A stretch of 64,000 bases of DNA from Erythrobasidium yunnanense (Eukaryota; Basidiomycota; Cystobasidiomycetes; Erythrobasidiales; Erythrobasidiaceae), in the NCBI GenBank assembly GCA_001600175.1, contig BCJC01000001.1:1692065-1756064 (forward strand), given 5' to 3'. Positions 20,347 through 30,779 of the stretch are shown here, one piece after another. The notes beneath the pieces are model-generated. The model saw nothing but the letters and a program-made list of their open reading frames with translations. It was not told the DNA's origin and made no database searches. The position numbers and the translations under genes were made by a program. The first letter of the stretch is position 1, and each line of letters opens with the position of its first letter.

Positions 20347-22570
20347 TCACCACAAGTTGTCTGGATTTTCGAGGTAGTACTGATTCCGTATGCCGGCGAC
20401 TTCCTCAGCTGTCTTGCCATTGCCCAGGTAGGAAAAGCGGTTGTCCAGATAGTGATGCGTATAGTCTTCCCATCTCGGATGAGCTAACATTGCCAGGTAG
20501 TGGTTGCGAGAGCCAGGATGAACCGCAAACGGCGAGGCCAGCGGATCACCGTTCTATGACGAAGCCGTATGTAAGTAGTCTTCACCTCTAGCTCCCTATA
20601 GGTATACCTTGAACCACGAGTTGCAAGTCGCACTCCACACAAGCTGTTTGAGGGGCTCATGCCTCCAGATGTTGAAGTCTTTGGACGCCTCAGCTGTAGG
20701 AGTCATGTAAGCAAGCCCAGGCTGCGTTTGCAGATGATGGATGGCCTTGACGATATAGTGCGAGATCCGCTCTATGACGGGTACTAGCGAGCCATGAGCG
20801 ACTGGCGACGATGGCCCCAAAGAGACTGAGTGACTACGATCAGCAGCGGTCCCTATCGTTGATTATTCATCTACCAAAGTAGTTTGGCATATTCTCGACT
20901 GCCAGACCCATGTAGCCTTCTGGTACTTGCGCCCATTGCGAGCGAAGGTCTCCTTCCAGGCCAATGCAAGGAAATCGGGGCTTCAAGCTGACATCAAAGC
21001 CTGTCGCACATACGATGCTGCATGTTCGCATGTCAGCCATCATGAAGAGCAAGTGAACATGTATAGCAACGCACGCGTCCACTTTGACGACTTCTCCACT
21101 CTTCAGGATGATTCCTTCTGCATTTATCTTTACGATAGGATCGGTGAATGCTTCCACGTTGGGTGCACTCAAACTAGGGACAGACTCAGTATCTGTTTTG
21201 TTAGACACATGATTTGTAGGCCTCACGCTTCCAAGAATCCGTTGCCGGGTGTAGGTCGGCGGCATCCAAGAGGGAACGATGGAATAAGCTTCTCCTCGAG
21301 CTTGATATTCCCTTTCAAGCGCTTCTTCATATCCTCAATAGCCAGATCTTTGTAAAGCGTCTGCTCGGGCGCATCGGTATAGAACTGTGCAGTACAAAGC
21401 GTCGACATCGAACCCGCAAAGTCATGGAACATTGGAGACGACTTACGGCACTTGTAAATTGTGTAACTTCGTGGTCCAGATCCTGCAAATATTGTTGGTA
21501 GGATGGTCCTTGCGAGTGGAAGGAGTTGATTTGGCTTTCTTCATCTACGACAAAACGGTCAGGTGGGCACTAACAGTTTGCTATAGATACCTACAAGCAA
21601 AGTTTGTGCCGTCAGGCCCCGCAAATCGAGCTCCTATGGATGGAGTGACCCAGATAGGCGAGCGCAGGAAGACTTTCAAACTCGCAACTTCTAGGCATGA
21701 TGAAAATGCGTAAGTCAGAGGAAGCAAGCACGTGCAACGCGAGGAGGGGAATGCTTGCCTGGCTGCATTGTCGCTACTATCTGAACGCCAGAAGAGCCTG
21801 TGCCGACAACAGCGACCGTCTTGTCTTTGAAGTCGTAGGCGTCGTCCCAGGCTGCAGAGTGCATAAGTTTGCCCTTGAAGTCATGTAAGCCTTGTACAGT
21901 AGGCCATTTCCAGTTGCTACGGCCGAAAGTCAGATTATCCCGTTACCGCATCCACGAGAAAGACATGTGTACTGACTCCAGAATACCGCCGCCATTGACG
22001 AGTATATGGCATGTATCGGTGAGGCGCGAGCCGTCAGGGCGCGAGATCTCCAGGTCCCAGAGGTTGTTTTCCGAATTCCACTGCGCGTGCTGAATTGTAT
22101 GTTCAAGCTTGATGTAGGGACTGAGATCGTGGTCATCGACGACTTTCTTCAGGTATGCCAGGATCTCAGGCCCTGAGCTGTAGCTGCACGCATGTCAGAT
22201 GATGCCCATTTCAGCGCTCTGATTGGGGACACGCTTACTAGCGGCTCCACCTCGAGTTCGGGGCCCAGGTGTATTGATAAATATGCGATGGCACATCACA
22301 GGCTATAGGCGGATTGTATCCGTAAGATAGTGAAGTCTAAGCTTGCAGGAAGGTTCTCTTACCGCAACCAGCGTACCGGTTCGCAAACCAGGTTCCGCCC
22401 ACGCTAGGATTCTTCTCGTACACTACATGCTCCACATCAGGAAGAAAGCGTCTGATTTGGTATGCCATGTTGATTCCCGAGATGCCAGCTCCAATTGTGA
22501 CGACTCGGAGTTGCTGCTTGAGAGCTTGAGAGCCCATAGCCTCATTTGCCCAGTCTGGTGTCTTGTCCAT
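20347..22570 (-). CDS. Baeyer-Villiger-type flavin monooxygenase
   Basis: FAD- and NADPH-dependent monooxygenase that would insert oxygen next to a carbonyl group of a ketone. From the start [15 protein letters not shown] comes the FAD motif [16 protein letters not shown] and the loop [14 protein letters not shown]. The fingerprint F-x-G-x3-H-x3-W appears as [13 protein letters not shown] near 21841-21888, followed by the NADPH motif [12 protein letters not shown]. These three in order define the class (motifs seen; class from knowledge). The last exon gives [20 protein letters not shown] and stops at 20347-20349. Seven or more introns are present. An upstream in-frame ATG at 22711 would add about 47 residues, but the family normally starts close to the FAD motif. 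It is divergent from the SDR gene. Confidence 0.85.
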
Positions 22571-22874
22571 GGTGTTTCGAAGCGACTGAGAGGCTTTTGC
22601 GAAGAGGTGGGATAGCTGCCGGTCGTGATGAACGATTGTGATGTTGGCATGTTCTGTCTTTCGGAACAGCGGTAATAATAACTCCTTAGCAGAAGAATGC
22701 AAAACTGGCATTATGAATCGTCAGAACGGACTACTTTACGATCGGTCCATCCTATCCGCATATCCGAGCCTTTTCTTGGAGAGATAGAAAGTGGTTTTGG
22801 GGAAGAATGGAGGAGCGAAGGTACACATTGAAGTCTGTGGTGCACCGCCAAGTCTGCCTGTAGCCTCGAAGGCA
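22571..22874. promoter_or_regulatory. Shared promoter of monooxygenase and SDR
   Basis: This 304-bp divergent interval contains CGG-N10-CCG at 22743-22758 with a further CCGAG nearby. It suggests co-regulation, possibly by the neighbouring Zn2Cys6 protein, but the spacing differs from the site at 17750. Confidence 0.4.
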
Positions 22875-23959
22875 ATGTCAGTCCCATCTGTACGGTTTCT
22901 GGCGGGACGGTCCATCATCATCTCAGGCAGGTGGAAATCTGTAGTGGGCATGACAGAGTACTGATGTGTGAACGATGCAGGAGGAGCCAATGGCATAGGT
23001 GATTCTCAGTGTTTCTTGCGGAGTTCTGCAAGGTCAAGCTGATCGCAAGGCTCTTCTTCTTCTTCTTTCGCTTGATGGCATACAACGCCAAACTCGACGA
23101 GCATAGGGAGAGCTACTGCGCATCGTCTGGCTGCTCATGGCGCTTCCTTGTTCATCAGCGACCTCAACGCAGTCAAAGGCGAAGAGACGTGCAACTCGCT
23201 CGCAAAGAGCTACCCCAAGCAAACCTTCGATTTCGACAAGATAGATGTAACAGACTACGACGATGTTGCCAACCATGTTTCAAAGAGCGCGAAGCGAGCA
23301 TCTCAAGGCCTTTCTGGTCTGGTCTGTGCTGCCGGCATAGCGATTCCCGGCCCTCGTATGCACGAAACCGCAATTGGAACCTACCTCAAGCACATCAATG
23401 TCAATCTGCACGGCACAATGTACTATAATCACGCAGTCCTGGGTGAATTTGTTGCGCAGAACGCTCGCAAGCAGGAAAGACCAGTCGGCGGCTATTCCAT
23501 CGTGTGAGTGTAGCCTGATGTTCAGTCCTCTCTTTCTGCTGATTGTCTTATCTATATTAGCAACATTGGAAGCAAGGCTTCTGTCGAAGGTCTGCCAGGA
23601 GCTTCTGCTTATTGCGCAACGAAACATGGCATTCTAGGGTTCAGTCGCGTCAATGCAAAAGACTACGCAAACGAGGAGATTCGCACCAACGTGCTATGTC
23701 CAGGTGTCACCCTTACCGACTTAGTCCAGGGCCTTATCGACAGTGGTAACCCCGAACTCCAGCCAGAACATACGCTAGCTCGTGTCGCCATGGGTCGTTA
23801 TGGCAGACCTGAAGAGATGGCTGCGACTATCGCATACATGCTTGGACCTGATAGCGCGTATATGACGGTGAGTGCGCCAAGGTCGAGAAAGGAGCCTGGC
23901 TGACATCGTTGTATGGTCAGGGTCAGGCGATTGTAGTGGACGGAGCGTGGTCTCCTTAG
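22875..23959 (+). CDS. Short-chain dehydrogenase/reductase (classical SDR)
   Basis: NAD(P)-dependent alcohol dehydrogenase or ketoreductase. Exon 1 (22875-22926) encodes MSVPSVRFLAGRSIIIS. Exon 2 (22981-22998) and exon 3 (from 23107) complete SGGANGIGRATAHRLAAHG, the cofactor-binding TGxxxGIG region. The active site is S-x12-Y-x3-K within NIGSKASVEGLPGASAYCAT and KHG. The end is GQAIVVDGAWSP. Intron 1 (22927-22980) must begin with GC: the only nearby GT puts exon 2 out of frame, while GC-AG gives the family sequence exactly. Exon 2 is only 18 nt. Its position opposite the Baeyer-Villiger enzyme fits alcohol-to-ketone oxidation ahead of oxygen insertion (inference). The fold is certain, the substrate unknown. 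Confidence 0.9.
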
Positions 23960-24260
23960 CACAGAAATACCGGAAATTAATCTTTGGCTTTGCACACGGC
24001 TGAGTCTGGGTTCTTTTCTGCCATATCTCCCTATATCACCGCCGCGTTTGACTAGAGCGGGCTCAGCAGACCGAGCATCCTGCTCTCACAGTCTATCATC
24101 TCTTTGCCTCTCAAGCGACTAACTCTCGGGCACCAGTATCAGCTCAGGAACCTCCTCAGATCCACCGTGAACTTCGTTTGTACGATAGCATTCATCTTCA
24201 ATCCCTCTTTCTCTCCTCTCTGTGTATAACATTATCAGTAAATAGCGAGGAGGCTCAGAC
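23960..24260. other. Spacer with copy 1 of a duplicated 3' flank
   Basis: Between the SDR stop and the stop of zinc-finger gene B. Bases 24141-24220 are clearly related to 26253-26330, the region downstream of gene C, sharing AGCTCAGGAA, ACGATAGCATTCAT and TTCTCTCCTCT in order. No gene is seen. Confidence 0.7.
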
Positions 24261-26330
24261 TCAGTTACCACCTTGTACAATTCTGCGATATTGACTTACA
24301 CTTCGAAGCGTCTCTACGAATTCAGTTGCCTGATACGGCTCAAGCTCCATCTGAAGCTCTGCAGCATTGTCAAGCTCCGCTATTTGAAACCACTTCTCGT
24401 ACTGCTGCAGATATACTGGAAGGCCTGTAATCACAGACGACCGCTTCTTACGAGCTTGGATGGCTGAAGTGATGGCTACTTTCGGTTTCTTTTCATCGTC
24501 TGATCCAGCATCTAGTGTCAAGTCGAAAGGTGTGGCGGAAGACCCAAGAACACGAGCTGGAGTGGTCGATCGGTTTGGGTAGGTCGAAGATCGTTGAGTA
24601 CCGCTTGACGAGAGCGAAGGTGCTGGCGGCGTAGGTGTAGATTGTGGTTTCACTGGTCCAATTTTTGACAAGTTTGTGCAGTTGGGATTTCCTCGAGAAG
24701 CATCGACAAATTGGGGAACTAGAGCAGTTGCTTTGCCTTTGCCTAGAAACACGGTACCATTGGAAGATATACGAGCACGTACGCTCAATTGAGACGGCTG
24801 CAGCTGCGGTGCATTTGTCACTGGCTTGGCTGGGACTTCTTGTTTCATGGAAGCTTGAGAGGAGAATCGTCGCGACACTGGCTCCAAAGAGTCACGAGCC
24901 CCTGCAAGTTTTGATTGACAAGCTGGCTCTTCCCTTTCTTCAGTAGTAGAACGTTGAGCTGCGGACGTAGAAGGACCTGCCGCCATAAATGTTTGGCTAG
25001 CACTGGAATGCAGCGAAGCGGTTGAATGAGCAGTAGGCCTTGGATCGCGCTGCGGCTGAACAGCAGACTCCCCAAAAGACGTCGGCTTACGAAGGCTTGT
25101 TCGTCGAAACCTCTTCGGCGGCGAACTAGTCACTGTCTGCGAGGAGGCGGCCTTGTTGATAGCATCTTCCAGCTCTCGACGTGCTGATTTGCAACTCAAG
25201 GAGGTTGTGATTGAAGTCGAGGAGGGTGGAGGCGGAGAGAGGGAAGGCGAAGGCGAAGGAGATTCTATCTTTCGCTTCTTTCGCTTCAACTTGTCGTCCT
25301 TCCCAGCTAACCATTCTGAGCGCCTCTCCTCCTGCTCATCATCTTGTTCCTTCCTCACTTCTTTCCAGCCCAGCCTCTCATCCTCCTCGCGGATCAAGAT
25401 CGATCGATCCACCTTTTCCAGCGCAGCGATGAAGAGTGATCTAGCTTCCAGTCTTTCCAGTCTTGATAGTTTACGAAAAGAGTTGTACATCGTACATTGC
25501 TTGAGGTGATTCATATGGACTTCGCGTCGGTACTGGTTCGCGTTGAAACTGTAGATGGTTCGGCAGAACTGGCAAAACCAGCCTGCATCATGAGGATTGC
25601 CGTCTATACACGCTTCTCTGCATCAATGAGAAATAGTCAGAACGTTCGTAGCCGAAGTAGAGCCAGGATGCAGCTCACTGGCAATCAGAGCCTCTGTGCC
25701 GATACAACTTCTCATCGACCTGGTAAGCGTATAGCTCCGAATGATACCAGTAATCGTAGTCTGGAGGAATCTGTTGAAGTGCTTCCTCAGGCGGTACACC
25801 AGCTTTCAGCTCTTGCAGCGTGACGAGGTGATCTTTGACGATTGGTGCTGGAGAGCTGGACATGGCGCTCCCGCTTCACAGTGTAAGGAATTGATTCAAG
25901 GAAGGAAAGCGACATTGCTTGCTGTCTCAGAAGCTGTAGCGGCCGTCGAGGGAAGCAACGGCCAACGGGAGTCGAGGTCTGGCAGCTCCGTTAGCGAGAA
26001 GGCCATGTTCGCTGGGGTTCTGGCTTGCATCAGAGTGCAGGCATAGACAGTATTGCACACCAGATGTATGAGATGCAAAGGCTGGTAGGTGACCAAATCT
26101 GACCTCATTCACGCGTTCTTTCTGGGTACAAAGCAGAGTTGTACCTTGAATTTTGGCACATCACGTACAGGACAGGAAGAGTTCGTATATATTAGTCTAA
26201 CACACTGTCCGCATGTCGATTATACAGATCTTCACGGTATCTCCGCGCGTCCAGCTCAGGAAGCTCATGAGATCGGCTGTGAAGTTGATTGGACGATAGC
26301 ATTCATTTTCTCTCCTTCCTTCTCTCCTCT
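24141..26330. repeat. Segmental tandem duplication containing genes B and C
   Basis: Genes B and C are in the same orientation about 0.75 kb apart, and their 3' flanks match as well (24141-24220 against 26253-26330). The duplicated unit therefore extended beyond the coding sequence, and C arose with B by tandem duplication rather than retrocopying; both keep the intron. Coordinates span the two matching flank segments. Confidence 0.65.
24261..25863 (-). CDS. Zinc-finger family protein B
   Basis: Function unknown; the best-preserved member of the family. Two exons (25863-25679 and 25617-24261) encode 513 residues. The N-terminus IVKDHLVTLQELKAGVPPEE and YWYHSELYAYQVDEK is followed by DCQEAC, PHDAGWFCQFC and HMNHLKQC, the Cys/His cluster with eight candidate ligands. 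A charged segment with a KRKKRK stretch (possible nuclear signal), a long Ser/Pro/Thr linker and PFDLTLDAGSDDE, closely resembling PIAS-type SUMO-interaction motifs, come next. The C-terminal domain begins ITGLPVYLQQYEKWFQIAEL. The intron falls in the codon after DC in phase 2, exactly as in genes A and C, so the three descend from one gene. Nuclear location and zinc or SUMO binding are inferences. Confidence 0.8.
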
Positions 26331-26545
26331 GCATTAAGTCAGCAGTCGAGCAGAAGTCGTGGACGAGATCGAAGAGTGAGCCTACTTGCTGTCGACGCAA
26401 GACCAGATGAAAGCGCTTACAGCACGAAGATCGCCATATGCCCAGCTGCTTGCTTTGCTTCGAGTCCCGTTCGAAACCCTTTCTCGAGCTTCTCCAGCCT
26501 AGACTTTCGCATATTGCTGCAGGTTATAAGGGCAGACCAGTTCTT
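26253..26545 (-). pseudogene. Decayed C-terminal part of zinc-finger gene C
   Basis: On the minus strand near 26505-26545, ACTGGTCTGCCC and CTGCAGCAATATGCGAAA align with gene B sequence encoding TGLPVYLQQYEKW. An extra base has changed the frame, and a stop follows directly. The stretch lies between the present gene C stop and the duplicated 3' flank, exactly where the C-terminal domain should be. It is best read as the relic of that domain, no longer translated. Confidence 0.5.
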
Positions 26546-26611
26546 TCGCCTCAGCTTCCCTTGCCTGCTGAATGATCCCTTTGCCTTACCTTTGCAAGTA
26601 CTCAGGATCGA

Positions 26612-27304
26612 TCATGCACCGATCTGCATCAACAAGCCAAAGAATGGAAGTACAAGCCTGTGTCGCATTAAGCATCGAGCAATTCTGACAAAAGCCAAGG
26701 ATCCGCGAGACTTACAGTACAGCGCAGAAGCATAAACGAAGCAGGCTGTGATCGTTCCGTTCCATATCGCTACTCGCAGCTTCTGCTGGCTGCGATATCT
26801 CCGCTTCTCGATCGAGTATCGGTCCATCCACAGTCTCCAGAGCCTTGATGAAGAGCTCCCTAGCTTCATGTAGCTCCTCTTCGTTGAGTTCTTCATCGAA
26901 GGTCTCGTAAAAGGAGCACTCCTCGAGGTGGTCCATGTGGAATTCCCGGACGTATCGATTCTCGCACCCGTGCAACGGCTCCCTGCAGAATTGGCACATC
27001 CAGCCTGCCGGGTGAGGTTTTCCTCTGTTGCAGGCTTTGCTATGAAAACAGAGATGTTCGTCTTGTCAGCAAGACCGCAAGGCGTTACATTCGCAGGGTG
27101 GAGGGCTCACGAGCAGTCTTTTTGATCATGAGGCTCGGGTTTGCTTTTCAGCAGGTACGTATACAGCATAGAATGGTAGTCGTAGCCGTAACTCTTAGGA
27201 AGCTTTGCAAGAGCTTTTTCAGGAAGCTCTCCCTTCCTCAGCTCTTTCAGCGTTGTTAGGTGATCCTTCATGCCTCTGACAGTGTTTCGCTTTCGGGATG
27301 GCAT
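26612..27304 (-). CDS. Zinc-finger family protein C (C-terminally truncated paralogue)
   Basis: Short member of the family. Exon 1 (27304-27111) encodes MPSRKRNTVRGMKDHLTTLK, ELRKGELPEKALAKLP and YDYHSMLYTYLLK. Exon 2 carries SKACNRGKPHPAGWMCQFC and FHMDHLEECSFYE, then ARELFIKALETVDGPI. A canonical intron (GTAAGT...ACACAG, about 26656-26720) leads to a last exon reading LLVLPFFGLLMQIGA and a stop at 26612-26614. Compared with A and B it lacks the Ser/Pro linker, the SUMO-interaction-like motif and the C-terminal domain, a relic of which lies downstream. The hydrophobic end is new sequence. It could be a functional finger-only protein competing with B, or a gene on its way out. Confidence 0.65.
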
Positions 27305-28000
27305 AGTGAGTGTGTCAAATCCAAGCAGAGGAAAGGAAGGGCTAGCGATGCAAAGATGCCTGCAATCTTCGTGAGGGTGGGTCTGTGCACGCATCGTCGG
27401 ACGTCTTCTCGTCGTTCACATCATGGTTCGAAGAGCGATTCCGTGTCTTCTCTGAACGCTTACTCATTCGTCTGCTTGACCATGATAGCCCCTTTGCGCA
27501 GCAGTAAGCCACGACGCATCGCTGCAGTTTGACCGTGTCATTTACGCGTTTCTTCCGCTTGCGCAGCCGCCTCTTCACACTTCTTTCGCGCTTAGGACAC
27601 AAGCTGGCAGTAGTAATAAGCAGTGATGTTGTTGTGAGTTATGAGTCCGCGCTGTTTGCCTGCATTCCTGAGCCAGTTGAGCGTTGTTTACTGGGATTTC
27701 GCTGACCAAGATTGTGCGGCATGGGCAGTGCAGCTATAATCCTGGAATAGCATCTCTCTTCTATTTCCATTGTTTACTAGCTGCTACGGCCTCTGCTTTC
27801 TGCGCTCACTCCAACACGCACCGCTCACCTCACCGCCACCAGCTATTCCAAGCAGCTTGGGCGCAATTCTCTGGACATCCATCTCTTGGTTCTCAACAAT
27901 CAACTGGTCATTTCAAGGGAATTCTAGACAACATACAACAACATATACATCGCATTTACATTACATTCATTCAAATCAGTTCAAAGGTCCAGCTGTCACA
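27305..28000. other. Divergent spacer between gene C and glyoxal oxidase
   Basis: About 700 bp holding the promoters of both neighbours. A very basic 86-codon minus-strand frame (27342-27602) has no recognisable sequence. Plus-strand frames at 27684-28031 look like 5' leader. Confidence 0.5.
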
Positions 28001-30433
28001 ATGGGACGACGAGCGAGAGCGGCAGCCCTAGCGACGCTGGTAGCATCGACATCCACAGCGACAGTCTATGCACAGAACAAAGCAAATACATGGGATGTCA
28101 CTGGAACATCGGGCGTATCAGCACAGCAACTTTTCAGAGGACAGGGTGGAAAGGTCAGCCTGCGCCCTCACTTTGGCTTGTCGAGCCGGGTCGGCGTGCC
28201 CCAAGCTGAGACTTCGTATACAACAGGTCTACATCCTCGACAAGACAGAGAACAACCCTACACAAATCAATGGACACCCTGGTGAGCAGCCCTCTGTCCC
28301 AAAAACACGCGACTTGCGAGCGCGCGGCAATTATCTGACGCTCTCTCTTCGGACTCATAGCCTGGGCGGTAGAGTACGACACAACCTCCAATAGCTTCAG
28401 AACACAAGATGTCACCACAAACACTTTCTGCGCTGGTGCGTGTCATCAACTTTATTGCTGGATTTTCGCATTCGCTGACAATTGCGCATCGTGTGTGATT
28501 CACAGGTGGCAATGTGTACGCATACCAACAGGTCTCATTCGCAGTAGATATGAGTGGAAATGCTGACTCGTAGATGTGTGCTCTCTGCTTCGCAGCCTCG
28601 GCAATGGAACATGGGTCATGGTTGGAGGAAACAAGGCTGTCACCTATGGAGGACTCGACGGAGTTCCTGGCGCGGCGCCATACGACAACTTGAATGGCGG
28701 TACAGCGATCCGTCTACTGGACCCATGCACAGACCAAAGCTGCAACTATGTCGCGGACGGAAGCATGCAAAGCGAGCGGTGGTACCCCACGGTGGAGACG
28801 CTCCAAGATGGTTCCCTAGCTATTCTAGGAGGCATGAGGGATGGAGGATACGTCAATACAGAGTATGCAGACAATCCTACTGTCGAATACTTCCCTACCA
28901 AGGGCAACCAGCTAGGCCTCAACCTACTCGCCGAAACCTTACCCCTCAACTTATATCCCCTCACATGGCTTCTACCCTCTGGCAACCTCTTCATCCAATC
29001 ATTCATGAGTGCCGAGATCTTCGATTGGCAAAACGCCGTAGAGCACCCTCTTCCCGACATTCCCCATTCTCCGCGAGTCTACCCTGCAACGGGCGCAACG
29101 GCCATGCTTCCTTTGACACCAGCCAATAACTGGACAGCTACACTCCTCTTCTGCGGAGGAACAGCACTCACTGAAGCTGGTCAATGGATGACAAACCCAA
29201 ATTGGAATGTTGCAGCCTTCCCAGCAGACGATACCTGCGTATCCATCACGCCCGATGTGTCGAGTGAATGGCAAGATGAGGATAGCATGTTTGAAGGACG
29301 CAACATGGGTCAATTCATCATTTTACCAGATGGAAGGCTGTTCCACTTGAATGGAATCGCGACTGGTACAGCAGGATACGGAAACACATCATGGGCTATC
29401 GGCCAATCGTACGGCAACAACCCCCTGCTTACCGCTGCATACTACGACCCTTCTCAGCCTTCCGGCAAGAGATGGTCCCGGCCTTCCTCTCTACAGAAGA
29501 TGACCGTTCAGCGACTCTACCATTCTTCAGCAACACTGCTTGCAGACGGATCAATCTTCAATGCAGGAAGTAACCCCAACGCCGACTATATTCCCCGAAG
29601 AGGCTTCACAGACTCTAATGGCATAACCTATCAATTCCCTACGGAATACAGAGTAGAGATGTTCTACCCCGACTACTATGACGATGCGAAACCACAGCCG
29701 CAAGGACTGCCGCAGACACTCACGTACGGTGGAAACTACTTTAATGTATCATTGTCGGCGAGCGATTTGCAGAACAACCCGCAAAACGTGGATAAGACAA
29801 AGGTCGTCGTCATGAGGACTGGTTACTCAACTCAGTGAGTTCTTTACATCTTCATGGGGGATGCGGCTATGCTTGCGTGCCTGCAGCATGGCCGCTATCC
29901 TTGTTTCTGTGCAACGCCGAGCTAACGTTGTCTCTTCTTCCCTCTTCACAGCGGTATGAACATGGTAAGCAATTCTACTCGAGTCCATGCAAAGAGATCA
30001 ATCAGACTTACATTGATTTGTGACTCACCAGGGCATGCGCTACGTCCAGCTCAACTCGACATGGACGCTCAATGATGATGGCTCAGCAGTCATCCACACT
30101 GCTCAGATGCCACCCAATGCAGGCATCATGGCTCCTGGACCCGCCATGATGTTTGTCGTAGTCAACGGCGTGCCTTCCGTCGGGCAGGATGTCATGGTTG
30201 GAAATGGACAGCTAGGCATGCAGACGATGAACAAGGTCCCTAGCATGCCTGGAACACAATCCGGCTCAGGAGCAGTCATCACGAGCGCGAACGGCCAGAC
30301 GACTATCAATAATGGTGCAGCCGCCTCTGGCAACAACAACAACAACGCAAGCGGCGCAGCGAGCAAGACGAGCGGCACTCTCGCCACGCTGGCTTTGACG
30401 GTCGTAGCTGTCGCAATTAGTGCCCTGCTATAA
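28001..30433 (+). CDS. Glyoxal oxidase-like copper radical oxidase, GPI-anchored
   Basis: Secreted copper-radical enzyme of the galactose/glyoxal oxidase family that oxidises aldehydes or alcohols and releases hydrogen peroxide. It has an N-terminal signal (MGRRARAAALATLVASTSTA), NTFCAGG and LGNGTWVMVGGN around the radical Cys region, and RWYPTVETLQDGSLAILGG. RLYHSSATLLADGS holds the Tyr and His copper ligands, and STHGMNMGMRYVQL holds the second ligand His. The C-terminus has a Ser/Asn-rich stretch and the hydrophobic tail TLALTVVAVAISALL, fitting a GPI signal. A 13-nt exon (29952-29964) encodes the end of that His codon plus GMNM. About six introns. Copper loading and peroxide production are family knowledge. 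Confidence 0.92.
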
Positions 30434-30779
30434 AAGCTCTCTTCAGCAATTCGTTCGATCCAATAGAAACGCTAGCCTCATGTTCAAGTAGATAATTCTC
30501 AGCCATAATCACGGACAGTATAGTCTCTCTCTCTCTCCTTCCCTTATACTACCTTCACATATTCCAGTCGTTCTTCTCGCATCTCATCGCAGTATTAACC
30601 GTCGTTACCTTTTCTGCTCTTTCTTCCTTTCATTCTTCCCACTTCTAGTCGGTGCTAGTTCACTATCTTATCTTACCTTTACGTTGTATCAAATACTATC
30701 CTATGGACCGTTTACGAACACTCTACACCGTCTTGCCGCCACTTGTGTACCCTTTTTGCCTGCTTCGCATTCATTCAGT
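30434..30779. other. Spacer with TC-rich leader
   Basis: 346 bp between the glyoxal oxidase stop and the EFL1 start, including a TCTCTCTCTCTC tract near 30524-30537 and pyrimidine-rich DNA typical of fungal promoters. No gene is seen. Confidence 0.5.

Noticed and set aside
22736-22996. 86-codon minus-strand frame upstream of the monooxygenase
   Set aside because: It is antisense to the first SDR exons, whose motif SGGANGIG fixes the plus strand as coding.
25153-25509. 118-codon plus-strand frame antisense to zinc-finger gene B
   Set aside because: Mirror of the low-complexity Ser/Pro/charged linker of gene B; no independent support.
27342-27602. Very basic 86-codon frame upstream of gene C
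   Set aside because: Considered as an extra 5' exon or nucleolar protein, but it has no conserved counterpart in genes A or B and no splice link to gene C.
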